A program made the position numbers and the translations under genes. Shown here in pieces: positions 26,697 through 35,112 of a stretch of 36,345 nt of DNA (position 1 is its first letter; every line of letters begins with the position of its first letter). The stretch lies in NCBI GenBank assembly GCA_029565535.1, contig JAKQNZ010000182.1, positions 1 through 36,345 on the forward strand. The letters run 5' to 3'. The notes under the pieces were generated by a model. The model was not told the origin of the DNA. It saw only the letters and a program-made list of their open reading frames with translations, and searched no databases. Source of the stretch: Candidatus Cloacimonadota bacterium (lineage in GTDB: Bacteria; Cloacimonadota; Cloacimonadia; Cloacimonadales; Cloacimonadaceae).

Positions 26697-26725
26697 ATTA
26701 TTTATCAATCATGTGGGAATGTCAA
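26697..26725 (-). promoter_or_regulatory. Sigma-70-like promoter for the FG-GAP protein gene
   Basis: On the - strand TTGACA (26725-26720) is followed after 17 bp by AATAAT (26702-26697), one change from TATAAT. The predicted start would be near 26690, giving a leader of about 22 nt with GGAG before the ATG at 26668. This is the clearest promoter in the window. Confidence 0.7.
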
Positions 26726-26910
26726 TCTATTTTACCTGGTTTACGATCGCCAGAGCTTGAAAGCTGAGGCTTGTATTCTTTTTTTCGCGATCAGTTCCCC
26801 TTTCTTTTCATAAAGCTTGCCTTTTTTGCGCACTTCAAAAAGCTGGTTCAGAATGGGTTATTTTTCCCATGCGAAAGAACTTATACATAGCTATTATAAG
26901 CGAGGAGATT

Positions 26911-28083
26911 ATGAAAAACTCAGCCAAGGTCAAAGCCCTGATAAACGAACTGGAAGCCCTGCAGCAAAATCTGCACGGCAAAGACTTCCTTCTCACCTGG
27001 GAAAACAGCGTGGACAACCTGAAGGCCGTGATGCTGGTTGCCGAGATTCTACAGCTTTTACACCTGGAAAAAAAGCCATGGCGCATCTTTGACTATGGCC
27101 TGGCCATTTCGATTTTCCGTGATAACAGCACCCGCACGCGCTTCAGCTTTGCCTCTGCGGTTAATGGCCTGGGGCTTGCGCTTTCCGAGTTGGACGAGGT
27201 GAAAAGCCAGATCGCACATGGTGAAACGGTACGTGAAACAGCCAACATGATTTCATTTTTAACCGAGGTAATCGGCATCAGAGACGATATGTATCCCGGC
27301 GAAGGGCATACCTACATGGTGGAAGTAGCCGATGCGGTAACCGAAGGCTTTCAGAACGGCGTTCTGGCTCAGAGACCCAGCCTGGTAAACCTGCAGTGCG
27401 ACCTCGATCATCCCACCCAGAGCCTTTCCGATCTGCTGAAGCTGAAGGACTACTTTGGCGGTTGGGAAAACCTGAAAGGCAAGAAGATCGCCATGAGCTG
27501 GGCTTATTCGCCTTCCTACGGCAAACCACTTTCGGTTCCCCAAGGCGTGATTAACCTGATGACCCGCTTCGGTATGGATGTGGTTCTGGCTCATCCGGAA
27601 GGCTATGACCTGCTTCCGGAAACCCTTGAAACAGCGTCCGGTTTTGCCAGGGCAAGCGGCGGATCCTTCAGCCTGACCCACAGCATGGAAGAAGCATTCC
27701 ATAATGCCGACATCGTATATCCCAAATCCTGGGCACCCATGGCAGTAATGCAGGAAAGAACCAGATTATTGCGCGGCGGCGACAAGCAGGGACTGAAAGA
27801 CCTGGAACAGCACTGTCTGGCCGAAAACGCAAGGCATATTGACTGGGAATGCGACGAAGCCAGAATGCAGCTTACCAAAAACGGCAATGCGCTATATGAA
27901 CACTGTCTGCCCGCAGACATCAGCGAGGTAAGCTGCAAAAGGGGCGAAGTGGCTAAAAGCGTGTTTGAGCGTTATCGTCTGCACACCTATCAGGAAGCGG
28001 GATATAAACCTTTCGTGATCGCCTCCATGATCTTCAATAGCAAGGTTCCAAACGCCGCAGCAAAACTGAAGAGCTTTTTTTGA
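26911..28083 (+). CDS. ygeW: YgeW family (knotted) carbamoyltransferase
   Basis: The protein (390 residues from ATG 26911) is an aspartate/ornithine-carbamoyltransferase relative. It has the carbamoyl-phosphate site DNSTRTRFSF (73-77), QCDLDHPTQSLSDLL (HPTQ at 167-170) and YEHCLPADISE (HCLP at 331-334), plus the AWAYSPSYGKPLSVPQG insertion that marks the knotted YgeW group. Orthologues in E. coli sit with ygeX, ygeY and hyuA; the likely role is phosphorolysis of an N-carbamoyl compound from purine breakdown to carbamoyl phosphate, which carbamate kinase (not in the window) could use to make ATP. I prefer ATG 26911, with GAGGAG 5-10 nt upstream, over an in-frame ATG at 26869. Confidence 0.93.
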   Translation: MKNSAKVKALINELEALQQNLHGKDFLLTWENSVDNLKAVMLVAEILQLLHLEKKPWRIFDYGLAISIFRDNSTRTRFSFASAVNGLGLALSELDEVKSQIAHGETVRETANMISFLTEVIGIRDDMYPGEGHTYMVEVADAVTEGFQNGVLAQRPSLVNLQCDLDHPTQSLSDLLKLKDYFGGWENLKGKKIAMSWAYSPSYGKPLSVPQGVINLMTRFGMDVVLAHPEGYDLLPETLETASGFARASGGSFSLTHSMEEAFHNADIVYPKSWAPMAVMQERTRLLRGGDKQGLKDLEQHCLAENARHIDWECDEARMQLTKNGNALYEHCLPADISEVSCKRGEVAKSVFERYRLHTYQEAGYKPFVIASMIFNSKVPNAAAKLKSFF

Positions 28084-28227
28084 ATTAGGTAGCGGCTGAT
28101 TACAATCCCCCGGTTTTTCTTTTCTACGCATCAAAACCAGTTATCAAAGGCAGGCTCTCCAGCCTGTTCACAGATACACCTCTGCTTTTATCTGTGTTGA
28201 AAATGACATAAATTAAGGAGTATATAA
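28084..28227. other. Spacer with hairpin and repeat motif before the PLP enzyme gene
   Basis: The spacer holds a 6-bp hairpin CAGGCT-CTCC-AGCCTG (28151-28166) without a T-run. At 28179-28206 is the stretch CTCTGCTTTTATCTGTGTTG, matching the inner motif of the GxxExxY inverted repeats with one mismatch in 20. AAGGAG stands 7-12 nt upstream of the next ATG. No gene is seen. Confidence 0.6.
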
Positions 28228-29667
28228 ATGCCAAAACTGATCAGCAGCATCGATGCCGCAGTGGCCAAGAAAAACGCTCTGCGGTGCAAACAGCGCGGAA
28301 TCATCCTACCCACGATCCGGCAGCAGATGTATCCGGAGACCATCCCCGAAGCAATCAAGCAGAAATTGCAACCCATCGGGCTTTGGGATATCAACCCCCT
28401 CAATCTTTTCCGCATTACCTGGAAAAACGACATTAAAACAGGGCTTTTCGGAAAGCCAAACTTCCTGGAAATCCCTTCGGAACTTAGCGGCGTAAAAGCC
28501 AGAATTATTGGCATGGTGGGGAAGTATTTCCCAACCGGAGCGCATAAAGTGGGTGCGGCTTATGGCTGTCTGGCACCCCGGCTGGTTTCAGGAAGCTTCG
28601 ATCCCGAGATTCACAAGGCTGTATGGCCTTCCACGGGAAATTACTGTCGGGGCGGAGCTTTCGATTGCGCCCTTCTGGCCTGTCCGGCCGTGGCCATTCT
28701 GCCCGAAGAAATGAGCCAGGAACGTTTTACCTGGCTGCATGAGATCGGCTCTGAAGTTTTTGCCACTCCCGGCTGCGAATCAAACGTTAAGGAAATCTAC
28801 GACAAATGCGCAGAACTGCGTCCAGACCCCACTTACGTTATCCTGAACCAGTTCGATGAATTTGGCAATCCCTTCTGGCATTATCATGTTACCGGAAACG
28901 CCATTCACGAAGTTTACAATCTGCTGAGAAAACCCGGCAGCCGCCTCAGTGGATATGTAAGCGCAACCGGAAGCGCAGGCACTATCGGAGCTGGGGACTA
29001 TCTGAAAAAACACTTCCCACTCATGAAGACCAACGCCAGCGAAGCCATGGAATGCCCTACCCTGCTGAATAACGGCTTTGGCGGCCACCGCATCGAAGGA
29101 ATTGGCGACAAACACATCCCCTGGGTGCATAACGTGCGGCAAACGGACATGGTAACCGCCATCCGCGACGAAGACTGCATGCGGCTGTTAAGGCTCTTCA
29201 ACGAACCCCTTGGGCTGGAATATCTTAAGCAAAGCGGCGTGGCTAATACGGAAGATCTCTCGCTTCTGGGGATTTCCTCGATTGCCAACCTCCTGGCCGC
29301 CATCAAGATGGCCAAATACTATGATTACAATGAAGATGACATTATCTTCACAATCTTCACCGACAGTGCCGAAATGTATCTTTCCCGGCTGCAGGAGCTA
29401 AATGACAGCAAGGGGGCGTACAGCAGCCTCCAGGCCGCACTGGATAGAGAAGCAGCCCTGAATGCCCAAAGCTACGACAACCTGCTGGAGCTGAGCTACC
29501 AGGACAAAAAGCGCATTCACAACCTGAAGTATTACACCTGGGTGGAACAGCAAGGCAAGACCTACGAAGAGATTTTGAAACAGTGGGACCCGGAATACTG
29601 GATCGAAACCTTCGAAACTAATCTGGAACAGCTCGACCATGCCATTGAATCCTTTAACGCACTGTAA
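28228..29667 (+). CDS. TrpB-like fold-type-II PLP-dependent enzyme of unknown substrate
   Basis: The 479-residue protein has a fold-type-II PLP domain: the lysine loop FPTGAHKVGAAYG (K107) resembles the GAHK of tryptophan synthase beta, the asparagine loop is PSTGNYCRGG (about 134-143), and the phosphate-binding loop is ATGSAGTIGAGDYL (246-259). The C-terminal 120 residues are helical and specific to this protein. It does not match cysteine synthase, threonine synthase or YgeX closely by motif. Its place right after ygeW and before a MocA-like gene suggests a deamination or C-N/C-S lyase step on an amino acid released from purine breakdown. The start has AAGGAG 7-12 nt upstream. Product is unproven. 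Confidence 0.8.
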   Translation: MPKLISSIDAAVAKKNALRCKQRGIILPTIRQQMYPETIPEAIKQKLQPIGLWDINPLNLFRITWKNDIKTGLFGKPNFLEIPSELSGVKARIIGMVGKYFPTGAHKVGAAYGCLAPRLVSGSFDPEIHKAVWPSTGNYCRGGAFDCALLACPAVAILPEEMSQERFTWLHEIGSEVFATPGCESNVKEIYDKCAELRPDPTYVILNQFDEFGNPFWHYHVTGNAIHEVYNLLRKPGSRLSGYVSATGSAGTIGAGDYLKKHFPLMKTNASEAMECPTLLNNGFGGHRIEGIGDKHIPWVHNVRQTDMVTAIRDEDCMRLLRLFNEPLGLEYLKQSGVANTEDLSLLGISSIANLLAAIKMAKYYDYNEDDIIFTIFTDSAEMYLSRLQELNDSKGAYSSLQAALDREAALNAQSYDNLLELSYQDKKRIHNLKYYTWVEQQGKTYEEILKQWDPEYWIETFETNLEQLDHAIESFNAL

Positions 29668-29695
29668 ACAACGACCTTAGAAACATGAATCCAAT

Positions 29696-29779
29696 GCTAT
29701 ACCCATCCTTTACCCATCCTGTAAACATAGAGAATGATATGGATGGGTATAGCTTTACATCTCTGGGGCGGGATGTAAA
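29696..29779. other. Structured spacer: nested and tandem hairpins before the mocA-like gene
   Basis: A perfect 13-bp inverted repeat (GCTATACCCATCC at 29696-29708, GGATGGGTATAGC at 29741-29753) encloses a smaller hairpin TTTAC-CCATCCT-GTAAA (29709-29725). Just after it comes a third hairpin, TTTACATC (29754-29761) with GATGTAAA (29772-29779). ACCCATCC occurs twice. The element is in the 151-nt gap upstream of the mocA-like start and would fold strongly in RNA. It could be a leader regulatory element, an operator or a transposon relic; no known riboswitch consensus was recognised. Confidence 0.6.
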
Positions 29780-29818
29780 AGTCTGGAGCTGGCCAAAACC
29801 TGCATCTCAGGCCGGAAA

Positions 29819-30361
29819 GTGAACCCAGACAACATGAAAACCCTTATGGCAATAATTCTGGCTTCCGGCAAAGGGAAGCGGTTTGGCATGCCCAAAGCCG
29901 AAGCTATGCTGGAAGGACAAAGCTTTCTGCAAAAGATTTGTAACAGCCTGGATCAGGCAGGATTGGCTTATCTGGTGGCGCGCTATCCCGATACCGAGGA
30001 TATGCTGGCCACTTTACGCCGGGCCAGGGCAGAATTACTGCTACAGAATTCGAATGACGGCTATAGCGGATTATTGGTGTTCCCGGTTGATTACCCACTG
30101 GTGCGGCCTCAAACTCTGGCAAGCCTTGCCAAAGTGCATTACCAGAGTCCGGAAGCGGTTATCCGCCCTGTTTACAATGGTTTGCGGGGACATCCCATCG
30201 TTATCCCCGTTAGCCTGGAGCTTGGCTCAGGAGTGCTTCAACAAGGCCTTAAGGAAATAATCAGGCTGAGCGGAATGGCTCTACTCGATCTCAGCGTGGA
30301 TGACCCCGGAATAACTCGTAATATTAATACCCAGGAGGACCTTTGGACGCCAAAGAACTGA
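29819..30361 (+). CDS. mocA: MocA/YgfJ-like molybdenum cofactor cytidylyltransferase
   Basis: The protein (180 residues from GTG 29819) is a small nucleotidyltransferase with the signature AIILASGKGKRFGMPKAEAM, the metal site VFPVDYPLVRP and the family segment GLRGHPIVIP. This matches MocA-type enzymes, which add CMP to molybdopterin to make the cytosine dinucleotide cofactor used by many XdhD/xanthine-dehydrogenase-type enzymes; ygfJ has the same place in the E. coli cluster. It is slightly shorter than usual (about 190). The start is uncertain: GTG 29819, ATG 29834 and ATG 29846 are all possible, none with a strong ribosome site. The 3' end overlaps the nitroreductase gene by 19 nt. Confidence 0.82.
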   Translation: MNPDNMKTLMAIILASGKGKRFGMPKAEAMLEGQSFLQKICNSLDQAGLAYLVARYPDTEDMLATLRRARAELLLQNSNDGYSGLLVFPVDYPLVRPQTLASLAKVHYQSPEAVIRPVYNGLRGHPIVIPVSLELGSGVLQQGLKEIIRLSGMALLDLSVDDPGITRNINTQEDLWTPKN

Positions 30362-30888
30362 TTTTATCACGCCACAGCGTACGAAACTTTTTGCCCAATC
30401 CCATCCCCCCCGATGTTCTGAATGATATTTTGGAAGCCGGACGCCTGGCGCCCTCTGCGCAAAACAGACAACCCTGGCGCTATCTGGTCTACACGGATAA
30501 TGACAAAATCCAAAAGCTGGCCTTGAATTGCGGCTTGATAGGGCTTTCCAATTTCTTCATCCGCAAAGCTCCCTGCCTGATCATCGCCTGTGCGGACAAA
30601 AAAGACAATCTGCAGTTGAATGGCCAGGATTATTATCTGGTGGATACCGCCATTTCCTTTCACCAGATGATGCTGATGGCGCTGAGTCACGGCCTTGGAA
30701 GCTGCTGGCTGGCTGCCTTTTCGGAGAAAAAACTGCGTAGCTATCTTCAGATTCCCGCTTCCTGGCGGATCGTGGCTCTTTCCCCCTTTGGCTACCCAGC
30801 GGAGAAAAGCCTTTACAGCAAAGCGGTCAGTGGTTTTGCCCAGAGCGCAAAACGTAAAGCTCTGGAAGAAATTGTCGAATTCAGATAA
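30343..30888 (+). CDS. Nitroreductase family flavoprotein
   Basis: The 181-residue protein has the nitroreductase N-terminal FMN motif SRHSVRNFLPNPIP (about 9-22), LEAGRLAPSAQNRQPWRYLV, and MALSHGLGSCWLAAF near residue 115-125, followed by ALSPFGYPAE. These enzymes use FMN to reduce nitro groups, quinones or flavins with NAD(P)H. The start is a TTG at 30343 just after AGGAGG (30333-30338), overlapping the mocA-like gene by 19 nt, so translation is probably coupled. A role in the purine pathway is possible but not evident. Confidence 0.88.
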   Translation: MDAKELILSRHSVRNFLPNPIPPDVLNDILEAGRLAPSAQNRQPWRYLVYTDNDKIQKLALNCGLIGLSNFFIRKAPCLIIACADKKDNLQLNGQDYYLVDTAISFHQMMLMALSHGLGSCWLAAFSEKKLRSYLQIPASWRIVALSPFGYPAEKSLYSKAVSGFAQSAKRKALEEIVEFR

Positions 30889-30945
30889 AAGGCATTCAAA
30901 ACCGAAACGACCGGATCAACTGGTATCCCATAATTAACAGAAGGT

Positions 30946-30969
30946 GGCAGAGCTTGTCAAAGCTCTGCC
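30946..30969. terminator. Hairpin between convergent genes (possible bidirectional terminator)
   Basis: A perfect 10-bp stem, GGCAGAGCTT (30946-30955) and AAGCTCTGCC (30960-30969) with loop GTCA, lies between the nitroreductase stop and the stop of the convergent beta-helix gene. The position suits transcription termination, but no T-run follows on either strand, so it may act only as a 3' end stabiliser. Confidence 0.45.
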
Positions 30970-31012
30970 AAGACCTGTCTGGCATGCAATCTGAATCTGG
31001 TATTTCAGCCAA

Positions 31013-34000
31013 TTACTTTCTGCGGAAGCTATCTTCAGCCACTACTCTATAAAAACTTCGATTCTGGGCTGCCGCACCCAAATGCAGGTAGTTTGGCGAA
31101 GAGCTGCTGCCCAAAAGGCCAAACCCGGCATTGGGTAACTCCGAATGATAGATGTAATAAGTATCCGCACCCGGAACGCTATCCCAGGAAAGCATCAAAT
31201 CGTTGTCGATGATTTCTACGTTTAGTTCCACCGGCGCTCTGGGCGTGGCATCCTGGGAGGTCCAAAATCTGCTGTAAGCGCTTTCCGTGGAGCGCCCAGT
31301 GCTGTCGATGGCTTTCACTTTCCAATAGTAAAGCGTACCCGGCTGGCAAAACTCGCCGTAAACCTGAGTTGCGTAGGTTAGTAAGCTGTCTGGGGCAGAA
31401 AAATCCGCACTCAGATCACGGTATACTGTATAAAAAACCGTGTCTCCCGGATCCGGATCGCTCGCGGGCTGCCAGGATAAAAGCGGACTGGTTAGCATCA
31501 CAGTTTCATCCTGAGCTGGACTGAGAATGGAAAATGCCGAAGGATGTTCTGGAACAGCAGTATTGAAATAGAGGAAGGTTTCGTAGCTATTCGTGGTTTG
31601 CCCCTGGGTATCGGTAGCGCTTACCCGCCAGTAGTAACGGGTATCGTCGGCCAGGACGCCCTCTGGAACATGAAACACCGTTGAGCTAAGCCCGGGATAA
31701 TCCAGCAGGCCACTGCTAAAGCTGCTGTTCAAGGCTAGTTGTAAATGATAGAGAACCAGGTCACCCGGCGTTGGATCGATGGCTTCCTCCCAGTCCAGAA
31801 CAGGGACAAGGGTTTCCACCACAGCGGCAGATACCGGACTGGAAAGATGGAATCTGGCAGGAGCATCGCCGATATTGGTTTCTCTCCAGGGCGTGTAATC
31901 CACATTCCCGATTACCCCGTCCCCAAAGCGAGCTGTAGGCCCCTGATCATCACCCCACCAGTTATATTCTGCGTTTATCGTATTAGCGGTTGTGCTTTGG
32001 ATTCCATACATTGTGTTTCCCACAATGGCATTGGCATCACCCAGGCTGGTTCCGATAAGTGGATTGGCGTTTACCGAGATATGAATGCCAACTTCATTGG
32101 CTAGAATGTGATTACGAATAATGCTGGGTTGTGAACTTCCTCCAGTTAGTTTTATCCCAAAATTTCCTCCCCTGATTACACAGCTTTCGATGATGGGCAG
32201 TGCGGAATTATTTACGAACACGTTGCCATTGGTGCCGCCATTCCGAATAACGCAATTGCGCAGATATGAGCCTGCCACGAGATAGTTTGAAAAGCGAACT
32301 CCATTGAAGGTACCCATCACGTCGCTCAGGGCTCCAAAGGTAGCACCTTCGGCCTGAAGTCCGCCCGTAAGAGATGGACTGCTGCTGTTTCCCACCGATA
32401 AACCATAGCCATTTTGAAACAGAAGCACCAAGCCGGAGTTTATCTTTAAAATGGGTGCAGAACTGCCGTAGATGCTGATATCACCTGAAACTTCCACAGG
32501 AATGGAGGGATTATCCCAGGTATAGTTTTGACCCAGGGTGGCACCGCTGATCAGAATGCGGTCGGGATTGTTGCCTGAGAAAAAGTTACCCACTCCACTC
32601 ACCACGTCGAAGGCTGCAGCGTTGGTTTTGATCGGATAACCGTCGTTGTTTACAAAACTACAGTTATTTACGATGGGACGTGCAGAAGAAGTGGCCACGA
32701 TGCCGTGTCCGGAGTTTGAGCTGAAGATGCAGTTTTCGAAGCGTGGTGCGGAGCTGTTTACATATATGGCACAATATTGAGAATTGTGTTCCAGATACTC
32801 GAAAGTGCAGTTAGTAAGCACGCTGAGCCCCTCATTCAAGTAGGGATTGAAGATCAATCCCAAGGGAACCTCCCCCCCTGCGCTACGGGTAAAGACGACT
32901 CCGGTTGCTTCCAGAGAGCCTCTCAAGGATGGAGAAGATGCACTTCCCACCGTAATCCCCACCAGGTTTGGAATTCTGATCACAGTTCCCGCTAGAATCT
33001 TGATATGCGGTAGAGAACTGTCATAAATCGAAAAATTTCCGGTAAGCAGATAAGGCACTCCTGCGTTTCTCCAGGTCCCGCTGGTATTTACGTTTTCTGC
33101 TCTTAGTTCTATGAGGTCGTAGGCGTTGCCGCTGAAGTAATTGTTCTGTCCCAGCACCCTGAGGGAATTTGCTCCTATAGAGAGGGGATAACTGCCACAG
33201 CCGAAAATTACGTTGCCTGAGATTTGAGGAAGCTTGCCGGGATTTACGTAGATACCCTTGGCGGAACAATTGTAGATGGTGGAGCCGGTAATATTTGCGC
33301 TTTGGCAATTTATGTTGATTGCCGCAGCATTGTTATATCCCGCATCTTTGATTATACAGGCAGATACCAGGCAGTTATCGGCAAACTGGTTGAAATTGAT
33401 TCCTCCCCAGTATCCTGGAACCGCCTCCAAACCCCTGAAGGTGACCCCCGTAGCGTTCAGCGAACCTCTCAGCGAACTGGAACTGGTGCTGCCAAAGCTG
33501 ATCCCGATTCCTGAAGAAAATTCCACCACACTGCCATAAGGAATGGTTAGTACGGGAGCGTCAGAATCATATACGGTTACATTACTTATAACATTCAGAG
33601 GAACCTGCTGCCTGACAAACCCCGTATTAACGCTTATTCCCCCTCCCGTACAGCGAATGCTTTGCGTGGCGTTATTCATATAGCTATTACCTCCGCCCAG
33701 CTTGTGAACATCGGAAAAATACATGTTTATCGGCCTGGAATTATTACTAAATGTACTGCCGCTGAGAGAAAAATTTGCTCCATTGCTGCAGTTCAGCCCG
33801 TAGTTGTTGTTCTGGGTAAGAATGCAATTTTGAATTGTAAGCAGATTGTTGCAGCGCACATATAAAGCGGCTGTGGGGGTGGAATTCACTCCGCTGATCG
33901 TGCAGGATACAAGGCTGGAAGCTATCGTGAAGGATTGAACGTCGATCCCGCTCCACCCCACATCCGGATCCACTGCGGCGAAGCTAACTCCAGCAGCATT

Positions 34001-34828
34001 TATCCCTCCCGTAATGGCAGAGGATGTGGTAGAACCTATGTAAAGAGATTTTCCGGTTCTGAACAGGATATGAACTCCGTTATCGATGCTTAGCAAGGGT
34101 CCCGAGCTATCTCGCACGGTAAGATTTCCAAGAGCTTCATAAGGTATGCCAAGGTTTGACATGCTGCTGTTTTGATTTATGGTCACCTCTCTCAATAGGA
34201 TGCGGTTTGGATTATTATCGCTGAAGCTGTTGCCACTGCCGATTCCGCTCAGAAGAGACGGATTCCAGTTTGCCGGATAGCCAAGGTTGGATTCGAAGCT
34301 GCAATCCTGTACATAAGCGCTGGCAACCACGGAATGATGCAGCCCATAATTGGCCGAATATCGGAAAACGCAGTTGTAAAACATTGGATTACCGCCATTT
34401 ACGTCAATGAGGCCATTGCTGGAGCCCCCATATTCCAATACGGCATGCTGAAACACCACATTGTCCTGCAACATGAATTGATTCGTGCGGATATAGTTCC
34501 AGAACCCTGGAGAAGGAGTGTCGCTATTGGCAGTGAACAGCACAGGATTTTCCGCAGTTCCATTCACTATCATGCCCCCTTTGTAATTCATGGTATTGGC
34601 ATGACCGATATTGATGCCGGCCCCTGAATTGAATTTCACGATAACCCCGGCATCGATGGTAACCACAGGATGGGAAGAACCATAGATGCTTACCCCTCCG
34701 CTTATGATATAGGGGGAGCCAGCCAGGTTCCAGGTGACAGAATTTGAGATAGTCCCGCTTACTGTGGTAGATGCGAAAGCCAGAACCAGGACAAAGATAA
34801 AAATAAAAACCAAAACACACCTTTTCAT
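31013..34828 (-). CDS. Giant secreted right-handed beta-helix protein with Fn3-like domains
   Basis: The 1271-residue protein has a signal peptide (about 1-20) and a long beta-helix region (about 25-985) made of short Asn/Ser/Gly-rich strands (for example NCIFSSNSGHGIV, YNWWGDDQGP). It contains five modules of about 185 residues, each opened by a G-x-[IL]-[ST]-[IV]-Y-x-S-x-x-P unit near residues 44, 234, 414, 597 and 781 and a following G-(S/T)(L/I)-x-G-(S/G)-L-x-A-x-G-V-x-F strand. After that come two Fn3-like domains (about 994-1090 and 1096-1195) and a third short one. The C-terminus (YRVVAEDSFRRK) has no type IX sorting motif. TATAAT is at 34905-34900 on the - strand, with TTGACC 20 bp upstream (wider than usual). 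AAGGAG precedes the ATG. Function is likely surface attachment or glycan binding. Confidence 0.88.
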   Translation of the reverse strand: MKRCVLVFIFIFVLVLAFASTTVSGTISNSVTWNLAGSPYIISGGVSIYGSSHPVVTIDAGVIVKFNSGAGINIGHANTMNYKGGMIVNGTAENPVLFTANSDTPSPGFWNYIRTNQFMLQDNVVFQHAVLEYGGSSNGLIDVNGGNPMFYNCVFRYSANYGLHHSVVASAYVQDCSFESNLGYPANWNPSLLSGIGSGNSFSDNNPNRILLREVTINQNSSMSNLGIPYEALGNLTVRDSSGPLLSIDNGVHILFRTGKSLYIGSTTSSAITGGINAAGVSFAAVDPDVGWSGIDVQSFTIASSLVSCTISGVNSTPTAALYVRCNNLLTIQNCILTQNNNYGLNCSNGANFSLSGSTFSNNSRPINMYFSDVHKLGGGNSYMNNATQSIRCTGGGISVNTGFVRQQVPLNVISNVTVYDSDAPVLTIPYGSVVEFSSGIGISFGSTSSSSLRGSLNATGVTFRGLEAVPGYWGGINFNQFADNCLVSACIIKDAGYNNAAAININCQSANITGSTIYNCSAKGIYVNPGKLPQISGNVIFGCGSYPLSIGANSLRVLGQNNYFSGNAYDLIELRAENVNTSGTWRNAGVPYLLTGNFSIYDSSLPHIKILAGTVIRIPNLVGITVGSASSPSLRGSLEATGVVFTRSAGGEVPLGLIFNPYLNEGLSVLTNCTFEYLEHNSQYCAIYVNSSAPRFENCIFSSNSGHGIVATSSARPIVNNCSFVNNDGYPIKTNAAAFDVVSGVGNFFSGNNPDRILISGATLGQNYTWDNPSIPVEVSGDISIYGSSAPILKINSGLVLLFQNGYGLSVGNSSSPSLTGGLQAEGATFGALSDVMGTFNGVRFSNYLVAGSYLRNCVIRNGGTNGNVFVNNSALPIIESCVIRGGNFGIKLTGGSSQPSIIRNHILANEVGIHISVNANPLIGTSLGDANAIVGNTMYGIQSTTANTINAEYNWWGDDQGPTARFGDGVIGNVDYTPWRETNIGDAPARFHLSSPVSAAVVETLVPVLDWEEAIDPTPGDLVLYHLQLALNSSFSSGLLDYPGLSSTVFHVPEGVLADDTRYYWRVSATDTQGQTTNSYETFLYFNTAVPEHPSAFSILSPAQDETVMLTSPLLSWQPASDPDPGDTVFYTVYRDLSADFSAPDSLLTYATQVYGEFCQPGTLYYWKVKAIDSTGRSTESAYSRFWTSQDATPRAPVELNVEIIDNDLMLSWDSVPGADTYYIYHSELPNAGFGLLGSSSSPNYLHLGAAAQNRSFYRVVAEDSFRRK

Positions 34829-35071
34829 GTTATCTCCTTATAAAAGCTGCTTACCAGACAGGAGTATCGCTGCCCGGAATGGGAATTCTAGTACATGGAA
34901 TTATAGGAAATGGGATTATTGAAATGGTCAAGCGATAAATCCCTTCCCAACCGAAACGTATGTGGTAATATTTCAACAGATGAGCATCTCATAAAACCTG
35001 GTTGTGGAAAAGAAACACCAGCCTTGGATGCACATATTGCGGATTGAGTAAAGCAATGTCTGCCATACAAA

Positions 35072-35097
35072 AAAGGGCGATCCGCAGATCGCCCTTT
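35072..35097 (-). terminator. Rho-independent terminator of the M16 peptidase gene
   Basis: An 11-bp perfect stem (AAAGGGCGATC at 35072-35082, GATCGCCCTTT at 35087-35097, loop CGCA) lies 16 nt after the M16 stop. On the - strand the stem is followed by a run of six T before GTATGG, as in an intrinsic terminator. It could also act in the other direction, less well. Confidence 0.85.
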
Positions 35098-35112
35098 ATG
35101 TGTGGTTAAATC

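Noticed and set aside
26869-26910. Upstream ATG for YgeW adding 14 residues
   Set aside because: No ribosome site before 26869, while GAGGAG precedes ATG 26911; the added residues do not match the family.
30946-30969. Full intrinsic terminator between nitroreductase and beta-helix genes
   Set aside because: The stem is perfect but lacks a T-run on both strands, so it is kept only as a possible terminator.
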